64,000 nucleotides of DNA, taken from Plantimonas leprariae. Lineage in GTDB: Bacteria; Pseudomonadota; Alphaproteobacteria; Rhizobiales; Rhizobiaceae. The DNA lies in NCBI RefSeq assembly GCF_008802405.1, contig NZ_VZDO01000017.1, positions 48,093 through 112,092 on the forward strand, written 5' to 3'. The stretch's first letter is position 1. Each line of letters opens with the position of its first letter. The notes beneath the pieces were generated by a model. The model did not search any database. It saw only the letters and a list, made by a program, of their open reading frames with translations, and was not told where the DNA came from. Position numbers and translations under genes: made by a program. Below are positions 1 through 7,820 of this stretch, one piece after another.

Positions 1-35
1 AAGGCTCGCGCCGCCTTTTCGAGCCGCGTTTGTCA

Positions 36-54
36 CATTCCGGCAACCGGAATG
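36..54. promoter_or_regulatory. Perfect 8-bp inverted repeat upstream of ppk2
   Basis: CATTCCGG and CCGGAATG are separated by CAA, so the 19-bp site CATTCCGGCAACCGGAATG is a perfect inverted repeat. It covers an in-frame ATG at 52, which argues that translation of the kinase begins further down at 94. It could be an operator or a leader hairpin. No U-tract follows, so it is not a convincing terminator. Function is inferred only. Confidence 0.4.
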
Positions 55-93
55 GCGCATGGCTCGCCGGATCGGATGCCGGAGGACTCTTTC

Positions 94-1017
94 ATGGACA
101 GGACTTTCGACGGAGCCGGCACCCGCGTGGCGGATCTCGACCGGCTGCGCGAGGAGATCGCGGACTCGTTCGACGAGGAACTCGAACTCTCCATGGACGA
201 GGAGACGCTCGACGCCATGCCGCATGGCGGCGGGGGCGAAGGCATGCTCGACCGCCGCTTCTATTTCCGCGAGCTGTTCCGTCTCCAGCGCGAGCTGGTG
301 CGCCTGCAGGACTGGATCCAGGCCAAGGGCCTGAAGGTCGTCGTCCTGTTCGAGGGGCGCGATTCGGCCGGCAAGGGCGGCGCGATCAAGCGCATCACAC
401 AGCGCCTCAACCCGCGCGTCTGCCGCGTCGTCGCGCTGCCGGCGCCCTCGGCGCGCGAGCGCTCGCAATGGTACTTCCAGCGCTATATCGCGCACCTGCC
501 GGCGGCCGGCGAGATGGTGCTGTTCGACCGCTCCTGGTACAACCGGGCCGGCGTCGAGCGCGTCATGGGCTTCTGCACGGAGGCCGAGGTCGAGGAGTTC
601 TTCCGCTCCGTGCCGGACTTCGAGCGGATGCTGGTCCGCTCCGGCACCATCCTCATCAAGTACTGGTTCTCGATCACCGATGCCGAGCAGCAGTTCCGCT
701 TCTCCATGCGCATCGAGGACCCGCTGAAGCGCTGGAAGCTCTCGCCGATGGACGTCGAGTCGCGCCGGCGCTGGGAGGACTACACCCGCGCCAAGGAAGC
801 GATGCTCCAGCGCACCCATATCCCGGAAGCCCGCTGGTGGGTGGTGGCGGCGGACGACAAGAAGCGCGCTCGCCTCAACTGCATCCATCACCTCCTGTCG
901 CAAGTGCCCTACGGCGACGTGGAGCAGGCGCCGGTCTCCCTGCCCCCGCGCGAGCACCGCCCGGACTACGTGCGCCACCCGGTACCGGCCGAGCTCCACG
1001 TCCCGAGCCGCTACTGA
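94..1017 (+). CDS. ppk2: Polyphosphate kinase 2 (PPK2 family)
   Basis: Cytoplasmic enzyme that transfers phosphate between polyphosphate and nucleoside di- or triphosphates. The 307-residue protein carries the Walker A-like loop GRDSAGKGG near residues 88-96 and the Walker B/lid motif FDRSWYNR near 143-150, both diagnostic of the PPK2 fold. The length fits single-domain class I PPK2, which usually makes NTP from NDP, but the class is inferred. I chose the ATG at 94 because GGAGGA lies 7 bp upstream. In-frame ATGs at 52 and 76 lack a good ribosome site, and the first lies in an inverted repeat. It stands alone, with 425 bp to the next gene. Its placement 8 kb from the phosphonate operon may be chance. 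Confidence 0.93.
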   Translation: MDRTFDGAGTRVADLDRLREEIADSFDEELELSMDEETLDAMPHGGGGEGMLDRRFYFRELFRLQRELVRLQDWIQAKGLKVVVLFEGRDSAGKGGAIKRITQRLNPRVCRVVALPAPSARERSQWYFQRYIAHLPAAGEMVLFDRSWYNRAGVERVMGFCTEAEVEEFFRSVPDFERMLVRSGTILIKYWFSITDAEQQFRFSMRIEDPLKRWKLSPMDVESRRRWEDYTRAKEAMLQRTHIPEARWWVVAADDKKRARLNCIHHLLSQVPYGDVEQAPVSLPPREHRPDYVRHPVPAELHVPSRY

Positions 1018-1442
1018 CCGCCGCCCAGCGGCCGGCATCTTCCGGGACGACACCACGCTCGCGGCCGGCAAGCCGTCGCGCGGCAACGGCGATGTGCGCT
1101 CGCGGCAAGCAAGGCAACGCGCCCTCTCTGGCCGTTGCGGCATCCTGCAAAGCAATTTGCCCTGATTTCGAGTGAACAGCACTTCCTGAACACATCAGTG
1201 AGCTATTGATCTTCGAACATAAGCTCACTGGCTCTATATTTACGTCGATTACACGTCGATCCGCAAGCTGATCCGAAGTTTTCACTTAGCGGTTGCCATG
1301 GCGATTGTTCCTCTGCTACCGATCCTGCCGCGGATATCGATCGTCGTTTCCATTCGTTGCTTTGGCGGCGAGCCGGGAACGTCACGGACCTTCGCGGCCG
1401 CGCGGCCGTGGCAACGCCGACGGGGCTGGACCGAACGTGCCG
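1018..1442. other. Intergenic region ahead of the vgrG island
   Basis: No gene is seen here. From about 1150 the sequence becomes clearly more AT-rich than its surroundings, as expected for a promoter region. It contains a 7-bp inverted repeat GTGAGCT (1198-1204) / AGCTCAC (1222-1228) without a following T-run, and a direct repeat ACGTCGAT at 1242 and 1253 with an 11-bp period, which could be a regulator site on one face of the helix. These are direct observations. A role in controlling vgrG is inference. Confidence 0.4.
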
Positions 1443-3758
1443 ATGGACGACGCATTCTCAGCTATCGATCTGGTTCAGGCGGAGCGTCTGCTGCGGATCG
1501 AGACGCCGCTCGGCGCGGACGTGCTGCTGCTGGAGCGCTTCGCCGGCCGCGAACAGGTGAACGGCCTCTTCGAGTTCCGAGCGGTGGTCAGGGCGAAACG
1601 TGCCGACGTCACGCCGCAGGACCTCGTCGGCAAGCTCGTCGACGTGTCGCTCGACCTCGGCCAGGGCGGCCGCGAGAGCGCCGAGGGGCGGCGCAGTTGG
1701 AATGCGCTGGTCACCGACCTCGTGGAGGAGCCGCGGCTGAAGGAGGGCCTGCGCCAGTACATGCTGACGCTGCGGCCCGAGCTGTGGCTGCTGTCGCAGC
1801 GTTCCGACTGCCGCATCTGGCAGAACCGCACGAGCCTGGAGGTGGCCGAGACGCTCTTGAGCGAGCACGGCCTTCGTCGGCCCGACACGGGCGGCGTCAG
1901 CGCGCCGGTGCGGCCGCAGGAATACTCGATCCAGTGGAACGAGACGGATCTCGACTACCTGCTGCGCCGCCTGGAGGAGGACGGCCTGTTCTACTGGGTG
2001 CGCCACGCGGCCGGCGCGCAGACCGTCGCGATCGCCGATTCCAGCACGGCCTGGGACAAGGGCCACGACGGCGGCGAGGGCCAGGTGCGCTATTCGGAAG
2101 GCTCGACCGACCGCGATCATCTTTCCGAATGGCGGCGGCGCTTTTCCTTCGTGCCCGGCAAGCGGGCGGGGCGCGACTGGAACTTCGAGACGCCCGCGAC
2201 CGTCCCCGGCGGCGAAGCGCCCTCGCTGGTCAATCTGCCGCGCAACGGCGCCTACGAGCTCTACGAGTACCCGGCCCGGGCGCTGGACGCCTCCACCAAC
2301 GAGGCGGCCTCGAAGCTGCGGATGCAGGCGACCGAAGCCGACCACGAGCGTATCCGCGGCCAGTCCACGGTCCGGACGCTGGCGCCGGGCGCGAAGCTGA
2401 AGCCCTACGATGTCGCCCATCCCGAGAACGGGTTCGAGACCGCCGTGGCGCTTCTTGTCGAGCACGAGGCGGAGGACACGAGTTACGAGACGTCGGAGGG
2501 CGAGCCGGTCTACCGCAACCGGGTCGAGGCGCTGCCGGCCCGCACGCCGTTCACGCCGCATCGCAAAACCCGCCGCCCGCGCATCGAAGGCTCGCAGATC
2601 GCGCTCGTCGCCGGGCCGGGGGGCGAGGAGATCCACACCGACCAGTACGGCCGGATCAAGCTCTGGTTCCCCTGGGACCGACGGGCCCGCAAGGACGGCA
2701 CCGACACGAAATGGGTGCGCGTCGGTCAGCCCTGGGCGGGCGGCACCTGGGGGGCGCAGGTGATACCGCGCATCGGCATGGAGGCCATCGTCTCCTTCCA
2801 GGACGGCGACCCCGACAAGCCCATCGTCACCGCGCTGGTGCCGAACCCGGACAAGAGCGTTCCCTATGACCTTCCCGCAAACAAGACGCGGATGACCTTC
2901 CGCTCTGACACGCACAAGGGCAGCGGCTTCAACGAGTTCTCGATGGAGGACGACAACGGCCGCGAGAACTTCTTCCAGCACGCCCAGAAGGACATGACGA
3001 CGCGGGTGCTGAACACCCAGACCAGCCGCGTCGATTCCCACGCGGTTCAGTCGGTCGGCGCGAACCGCTCGGTGGAGGTCGGCGGCAACCAGAAACACGA
3101 GGTCGGCGGCTCGATGAATCTCACCGTCGGCGGCACGGGCCCGCAGGCGATGGCGCTGATGGCACAGGTCTCCGGCCTCGCGGGTCAGACGGCGGGCCTC
3201 CTGCAGCAGGCCGGGCAGATCGGCGGCGGCAACATGGCGGCGATCGGCCAGATGGCGATGTCGATCGCCGGCTCCGCCATGGGCTTCTTCGGCGGCGGCG
3301 GCCTCCAGTCGCGCCAAGGCGTCGTGTCCGGCCCCTCGCCCAGGTCCGATGCCGGCACGGCACTCAGCCAGGCCGGCCAGGGCATGGGCGACGCCGCCGC
3401 ATCTCTGTTCTCCCTCCCCGGCACGCTCACCAACGTCGTCGGCTCCTTCCAGTCCGACACCGTCGGCATCGCCCGGACAGAGCAGATCGGCGTCAGCAAG
3501 ATCACCAATGTCGGCAAGACCTCGCTGGAGAACGTCGGCCAGTTCAAGAAGGTGATCGTCGGCGAGGAGTTCGTGATCGAGTGCGGCGCGTCCAAGCTGA
3601 TCATGCGCAAGGACGGCACCGTCATCATCCTCGGGTCGAACTTCAACTTCACCGCTTCCGGCCCAGCGCAGATGAACGGCGTCGTGGTCGATCTCAACAA
3701 GCCGGGCGGTCCGCAGGAGGTGTCCTCTACTTCGGCCGACTCGACCGCCAAGGGCTGA
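1443..3758 (+). CDS. vgrG: Type VI secretion tip protein VgrG
   Basis: Trimeric spike protein that caps the Hcp tube of a type VI secretion system and carries effectors into target cells. The 771-residue product has the gp27-like N-terminal part (RIETPLGADVLLLERFAGRE near the start), the gp5 OB-fold about residues 385-470 (GEEIHTDQYGRIKLWFPWDR, GMEAIVSFQDGDPD) and a C-terminal needle of repeated VG/VGG turns interrupted by a Gly/Ala/Met-rich stretch at about 570-660. The ATG at 1443 fits the family N-terminus. An in-frame ATG at 1293 would add a non-conserved Arg-rich leader. No T6SS structural genes lie in the window, so this is an orphan vgrG cluster. It is followed 6 bp later by the adaptor gene, in one operon with toxin and immunity genes. 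Confidence 0.95.
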   Translation: MDDAFSAIDLVQAERLLRIETPLGADVLLLERFAGREQVNGLFEFRAVVRAKRADVTPQDLVGKLVDVSLDLGQGGRESAEGRRSWNALVTDLVEEPRLKEGLRQYMLTLRPELWLLSQRSDCRIWQNRTSLEVAETLLSEHGLRRPDTGGVSAPVRPQEYSIQWNETDLDYLLRRLEEDGLFYWVRHAAGAQTVAIADSSTAWDKGHDGGEGQVRYSEGSTDRDHLSEWRRRFSFVPGKRAGRDWNFETPATVPGGEAPSLVNLPRNGAYELYEYPARALDASTNEAASKLRMQATEADHERIRGQSTVRTLAPGAKLKPYDVAHPENGFETAVALLVEHEAEDTSYETSEGEPVYRNRVEALPARTPFTPHRKTRRPRIEGSQIALVAGPGGEEIHTDQYGRIKLWFPWDRRARKDGTDTKWVRVGQPWAGGTWGAQVIPRIGMEAIVSFQDGDPDKPIVTALVPNPDKSVPYDLPANKTRMTFRSDTHKGSGFNEFSMEDDNGRENFFQHAQKDMTTRVLNTQTSRVDSHAVQSVGANRSVEVGGNQKHEVGGSMNLTVGGTGPQAMALMAQVSGLAGQTAGLLQQAGQIGGGNMAAIGQMAMSIAGSAMGFFGGGGLQSRQGVVSGPSPRSDAGTALSQAGQGMGDAAASLFSLPGTLTNVVGSFQSDTVGIARTEQIGVSKITNVGKTSLENVGQFKKVIVGEEFVIECGASKLIMRKDGTVIILGSNFNFTASGPAQMNGVVVDLNKPGGPQEVSSTSADSTAKG

Positions 3759-3764
3759 GGCGGG

Positions 3765-4838
3765 ATGTCCGTCGACAACCGGACGCCGTTTCCGGCCATC
3801 GCCTTCCGGCAGTTCAACATGGTCGGCGACCTGCTCGGCGTCGTGTCCGTGCGCGGCACGTTCCGGCTGAGCGACGGCGGTCCGCTGGTGCTCGCGGACG
3901 AACAGTATCCGCTCGTGATGTCCGACACCTACGAGGGCGATCCGCACCGGACGCCGCAGATGGCGCAGACCGACCTCGTGCCGTTCAAGCCGGGCACGGA
4001 CGTGACGCTCATCGGCGCGAGTTTCGCGCCGGGCGGCGAGCCGCTGCCGTCATGGACCTGCGGGCTGACGGTCGGCCCCGTCGCGAAGGACCTGAAGGTG
4101 ACCGGGCCGCGCTTCTGGCGCGCCAGGCTGCGGCGCCGGAGTTGGGCGATGTTCCGCCGCGACGAACCGGACGAGCTCGACGGGTGGACGTTGAGCGAGC
4201 CGGAACCCGCCGCGGCCGTGCCGCTCGACTGGCGCCTCGCGGCCGGCGGCAGGCTTCCGGCGGCGAACGAGCAGGCGCCGGACGGCGTGCACCGCTTCAA
4301 CGGCGTCGGCTGCGGCATCGTCGACGACGAGCGCTTCCGCGAGACGCCGAACGTCGAAGCGCCGCAGATCGAGGCGCCGGACCGGCCGGTCGCCAGCCCG
4401 CACGGCGAGGACGTGCCGGAGGGGTTCGGCCCGGTCTCGCCCTTCTGGGAATGGCGAACGCGCCATGCCGGCACCTATGACGACGCGTGGCTGGCCGAGC
4501 GCCACCCCCTGCTGCCGCGCGATTTCGACTTCCGCTTCTGGCAGTGCGCCCATCCCGACCTGATCGCCGATCCGTGGCTTCGGGGCGACGAGCCCTTCCA
4601 TCTGCGCAACCTCGTGAAGCGCTATCCCGACCTCGTGGGCCGGTTGCCGGGCATCCGCCTGAAGGTCGAGGTCGACGACGCGACGCACGGTCCCCTCGCG
4701 CTCGATGGCGTGCATTTCGACCTCAGGCCCAGCGTCGGCCGCGTGTTCCTGACCTGGCGCATCGCCTTCCCGTGGTCCGAACGCCGCGGGATGCCGAAGC
4801 TCTCGACCGTCGATTTCGTCCGGGAAGCGGCCGCATGA
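3765..4838 (+). CDS. DUF2169 family type VI effector adaptor
   Basis: The 357-residue protein matches the DUF2169 family by its start (NRTPFPAIAFRQFN), the repeated LSDGGPLVLADEQYPL / DTYEGDPHRTPQMAQTDLVP block and the late FRFWQCAHPDLIADP segment. DUF2169 proteins are encoded between vgrG and DUF4150-containing toxins and are thought to load the toxin on VgrG. No signal peptide or membrane segment is visible, so it should be cytoplasmic. Its stop overlaps the start of the toxin gene in an ATGA junction, which implies coupled translation. The family call is from remembered family features, and the adaptor role is established only for relatives. Confidence 0.85.
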   Translation: MSVDNRTPFPAIAFRQFNMVGDLLGVVSVRGTFRLSDGGPLVLADEQYPLVMSDTYEGDPHRTPQMAQTDLVPFKPGTDVTLIGASFAPGGEPLPSWTCGLTVGPVAKDLKVTGPRFWRARLRRRSWAMFRRDEPDELDGWTLSEPEPAAAVPLDWRLAAGGRLPAANEQAPDGVHRFNGVGCGIVDDERFRETPNVEAPQIEAPDRPVASPHGEDVPEGFGPVSPFWEWRTRHAGTYDDAWLAERHPLLPRDFDFRFWQCAHPDLIADPWLRGDEPFHLRNLVKRYPDLVGRLPGIRLKVEVDDATHGPLALDGVHFDLRPSVGRVFLTWRIAFPWSERRGMPKLSTVDFVREAAA

Positions 4839-6400
4839 GCAATTCCGGTAGCGGCGCCGTCAACCTCAGCATCACCCGAGGCACGGTCATCGATGTCGGG
4901 AAGATGTCGCCCGACGTACGGGGTGCCTATGATTCCGCACTGAAGCAGGGCGACGACCTGTTCGATACGGATCCGGACGCTGCCCGCGCAGCCTGGGCCA
5001 GAGCCGACGAGATCGGCAAGCCGTACATTCGACGTCCGCCGCCGACCGCAGCGTCCCCTCCGCCGCCGGAACTGGTGCCGGACACGAAGGACGCGGTCGC
5101 CGTCTGCCTGTCGCCGGATGTCTGCCGCTCGCCGTCGCAGCCCGTGCCCTACCAGGTCTGGGGCAAGGGCGACGACGACCAGAACTATTCGCCGGACGTT
5201 CGCTCCAACGGCCTCACCATCAAGCGGCGGGATTCGCGCTTCACCACCACCTACGGCGACGAGCCGGGCACCGGCCTCGGGGTCAAGTCGAACACCGTCG
5301 GCAACGTTGTGGAGCCGGTCACCTCCTCCACCATCGTGCGGGCGAACGGCGTCCCCGTGCAGCGCCATACGGATCGCTGCACGCTGAACAACGGCAACTG
5401 CCCAGGCGAGTACGTCCACGTCAAATCGACCGAAACGCACGAACCGCCGGACGGCAAGGACAAGCAGGACAAGGCCTGGTACCAGAAGGCCTGGGACTGG
5501 ACGGGCGACAAGCTGAACAGAGCCGGCAATGCGGTCGGCAAATGGGTCGACGAGCACCCTCGCACGATGGGCGCGGTACAAGCTGTCGGCGGCGTGGCGG
5601 AAGGCATCGGATCGGCGGCGCTGGTTGTCGGCGGCACGGCCGCCGATGCGACCGTCGTCGGCGCGCCGGTCGGCATCGCCGGGCAAGCTCTCGGCGTGGC
5701 GGGTCTCGTCAACGCCTCCGACAACGTCTCCACAGGCCTGCGGCAGATGTGGTACGGAACGCCGCAGCAGACCGTCGCCGTGCAAGCGACGGGAGCTGCC
5801 GCCTCGGCGCTCGGTGCGACGCCGGCGCAGACGCAGACCGCCCAGTCGATCGTCAGCGGCGGCCAAGTCGTGCTCGGCGGAGTCGCGGGCGGCGCCGGCG
5901 CGCTCCGGCAGGCCGGCAGGGCGACCGCGGTCGAAAGCGGTATCGCGAAGGAGGCTGGAACCGCATCGAAAGCACGCGCAGCCGAGGAAACTGCCGATGA
6001 GGCGGTCGTAAGTGGAAATGCAGGTGCTCGCAGCACACCTGTCAGCCGGTGGAAACGAAACTCGGCCAACGGGCGGCGTGTGTACCAACGGGACGATCTA
6101 ATCGACCCGAAAAAAGTCGACGACCGAGGCAGAACAAATCTGGAGCGGATGCAGAAAGGCTTGGCTCCGCTCGGTCCTGACGGCAAACCGGTCAACCTAC
6201 ACCACCTGACGCAAGATGAGCCTGGTGCGATCGCCGAAGTCGGTCAGACGTTCCACAAGGACAACCATGGCATTCTGCACATGTATCCTAATGGACAAGC
6301 GAAAGTCGGCTACAACAGTGCACCACCGCCGATAGACCGGCAGGCTTTTGGCAACTGGGCACGATCCTATTGGAAGACGAGAGCGAGCGACTTCAAATGA
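4835..6400 (+). CDS. DUF4150/PAAR-like type VI effector with C-terminal LHH nuclease
   Basis: A 521-residue polymorphic toxin. Residues about 90-200 form a DUF4150 (PAAR-like) domain that should sit on the VgrG tip (PVPYQVWGKGDDDQNYS; HTDRCTLNNGNCPGEY). Residues about 245-300 are Gly/Ala/Val-rich and hydrophobic (AVGGVAEGIGSAALVVGGTA), a possible membrane-inserting segment common in such effectors. The last 120 residues carry VNLHHLTQDEPGAIAE followed by HKDNHGILH, the signature of the LHH branch of the HNH/Endo VII nuclease superfamily, so DNA cleavage in the victim cell is predicted. Translation starts at an ATGA overlap with the adaptor gene. G+C falls from about 78 % to about 50 % in hand-counted 60-bp blocks between the middle and the nuclease tip, a sign that the tip was acquired separately. 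Confidence 0.88.
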   Translation: MSNSGSGAVNLSITRGTVIDVGKMSPDVRGAYDSALKQGDDLFDTDPDAARAAWARADEIGKPYIRRPPPTAASPPPPELVPDTKDAVAVCLSPDVCRSPSQPVPYQVWGKGDDDQNYSPDVRSNGLTIKRRDSRFTTTYGDEPGTGLGVKSNTVGNVVEPVTSSTIVRANGVPVQRHTDRCTLNNGNCPGEYVHVKSTETHEPPDGKDKQDKAWYQKAWDWTGDKLNRAGNAVGKWVDEHPRTMGAVQAVGGVAEGIGSAALVVGGTAADATVVGAPVGIAGQALGVAGLVNASDNVSTGLRQMWYGTPQQTVAVQATGAAASALGATPAQTQTAQSIVSGGQVVLGGVAGGAGALRQAGRATAVESGIAKEAGTASKARAAEETADEAVVSGNAGARSTPVSRWKRNSANGRRVYQRDDLIDPKKVDDRGRTNLERMQKGLAPLGPDGKPVNLHHLTQDEPGAIAEVGQTFHKDNHGILHMYPNGQAKVGYNSAPPPIDRQAFGNWARSYWKTRASDFK

Positions 6401-6861
6401 CGGCAGAAGACATCGCCATGCAAAATGCCTTCCGGCTGATTCAGGAGAATGCTGAGCTTGCGGATTTTGAACGCGGGGCTTCCGAGGGCGAAATCGAGGC
6501 AGCGGAGCGGAGCTTGAATATTCGCTTCCCACCAAGTTACCGAACTTTTCTCTCCGCTTATGGCGTCGGCGACTTCAACGGACGGGAATTCTTCGGAATC
6601 ATCCCTGGCAAGATCCCAGGAACGTCTGCCCCAAGCGTTGTCTGGCTAACGCTGGACGAGCGCAAGGTAAGCGGGCTTCCCACTCACCTGCTGCCTGTCG
6701 CTGCTAGTGGTTATGGCAGTTACTTCTGCATCGATACGAGCAACACCGGAAATAACGGTAGCCCCATACTTGAATGGAGCAATTCACATAACCCGACCAA
6801 GCTCATCGCCGGCGATTTCGCCGAATTCTTCCTTGATGAACTTCAAGGATCGCTGTCGTAG
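6397..6861 (+). CDS. SUKH (SMI1/KNR4) family immunity protein
   Basis: A 154-residue cytoplasmic protein with the SUKH-fold pattern: SEGEIEAAERSLNIRFPPSYRTFLSAYG near residues 30-60 and a closing IAGDFAEFFLDEL helix. SUKH proteins neutralise many nuclease toxins, including HNH/LHH types. The gene starts in an ATGA overlap with the toxin stop, exactly where a cognate immunity gene belongs. Its base composition (about 48 % G+C in one hand-counted block at 6721-6780) matches the toxin tip and not the surrounding genes, so the two probably arrived together. Another in-frame ATG at 6370 would lie inside the toxin gene. Cognate pairing is inferred from position. Confidence 0.85.
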   Translation: MTAEDIAMQNAFRLIQENAELADFERGASEGEIEAAERSLNIRFPPSYRTFLSAYGVGDFNGREFFGIIPGKIPGTSAPSVVWLTLDERKVSGLPTHLLPVAASGYGSYFCIDTSNTGNNGSPILEWSNSHNPTKLIAGDFAEFFLDELQGSLS

Positions 6862-6923
6862 CGCTGACCCGTCGGATTGTCGTGGAGGGGTCCGGGACGC
6901 CGATCTTAAACGCACAGGTTTCG

Positions 6924-7376
6924 ATGAACAGACGTCCCAGTCTTCCGCCGGAAAAGGCCGACGAACTCAACCGCCTGCTGCGCGCATCGGGCGAAAAGCA
7001 GCGCTCCGGCGAGCTCCGGGAAGCGATGGCATTGGGGTCGCGGGCCTGGGACCTTCTACCCGATCCGAAGGAGGGATGGGACTTCTACCCCGAGATCATC
7101 GCGCGCAGCCAGATGGATCAGAACGTGGCGGCCGGCGACGCGCAGAATGCCAAGCGTTGGATCGACCGGACCTACCGTGCCTATGGCGATGAGCACCACC
7201 AGGACGGCGCGGTCAACATGATGGATGGTGCCGCACTCTTCGAACTCGGGCTGAAGGGCGAAGCCTATGCCGTGTTCGAAGACGTCTACAACCGGTTGGG
7301 GCGCGAGTGGTTCGGCGGCGAATATGCAAGCCACCTCGAATTCCTGCTGAAGGAGAGGGCGCGCCGTCGTGGATGA
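6924..7376 (+). CDS. TPR-like small protein, probable immunity-associated
   Basis: A 150-residue protein of predicted helical hairpins (LNRLLRASGEKQRSGELREA; MDGAALFELGLKGEAYAVFE) ending in REWFGGEYASHLEFLLKER. It has no signal peptide. The repeat-like spacing and the acidic final helix recall tetratricopeptide-type proteins encoded beside polymorphic toxins, so I read it as a possible immunity protein for a toxin that is no longer here. It resembles the next gene, notably in the last helix. The ATG at 6924 begins the conserved-looking part. A GTG at 6882 is an alternative, and neither has a strong ribosome site. Function is not demonstrated. Confidence 0.6.
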   Translation: MNRRPSLPPEKADELNRLLRASGEKQRSGELREAMALGSRAWDLLPDPKEGWDFYPEIIARSQMDQNVAAGDAQNAKRWIDRTYRAYGDEHHQDGAVNMMDGAALFELGLKGEAYAVFEDVYNRLGREWFGGEYASHLEFLLKERARRRG

Positions 7377-7800
7377 GGAGGAGCCTGCCGATGAACTCCA
7401 TGCGCGGGTCACTCAGTTTTCCGAAAGCGGGAACTTGGCGTTGGAAGCAGGCGAATACGACCGCGCCATCGCTGCCTGGCGGTGCGGTCTGAGCCTTCTT
7501 CCGCAACCGCGCGCCAAATGGGAGGCGACGCTTTGGCTTGAGGCTTCTATCGGGGAGGCCTTTCGTGCCAAGGGCGATGTCGAAACGGCGCTGGATCACT
7601 TCGCGAACGCCTATCGCTCGGCGGACGGAGCGACGAATCCCTTCGTCCGCCTTCGCCTTGGCACGTGCTATGCCGACCTGGGGAGAGCCGACGCCGCGGC
7701 CGAGAATCTCCTGTACGCCTACATGCTCGAAGGCGAAGAGATTTTTGCTGACGATCGGCGATACCTGGACATCCTGCGGGAGCGACGGCTGCTGGATTAG
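7369..7800 (+). CDS. TPR-repeat small protein, probable immunity-associated
   Basis: A 143-residue protein with two or three tetratricopeptide-type hairpins: GNLALEAGEYDRAIAAWRCG, then ASIGEAFRAKGDVETALDHF, then GTCYADLGRADAAAENLLYA. The C-terminus EEIFADDRRYLDILRERR parallels the end of the preceding protein, so the pair probably arose by duplication. It starts with GTG, preceded by GGAGAGGG, and overlaps the upstream gene by 8 bp. The position in an effector island suggests a toxin-binding or immunity role, which is inference. Composition is closer to the host than that of the SUKH gene. Confidence 0.65.
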   Translation: MDEEEPADELHARVTQFSESGNLALEAGEYDRAIAAWRCGLSLLPQPRAKWEATLWLEASIGEAFRAKGDVETALDHFANAYRSADGATNPFVRLRLGTCYADLGRADAAAENLLYAYMLEGEEIFADDRRYLDILRERRLLD

Positions 7801-7820
7801 GCACGTGGCAGGGTCTAACG

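Noticed and set aside
1293..1442. Upstream ATG extending VgrG by 50 residues
   Set aside because: The extension is Arg/Cys-rich, not conserved in VgrG proteins, and lies in the likely promoter region.
1458..3947. Long minus-strand open frame (about 829 codons) opposite vgrG
   Set aside because: It mirrors the vgrG codons in GC-rich DNA, has no recognisable domain, and crosses into the next gene. VgrG is unambiguous on the plus strand.
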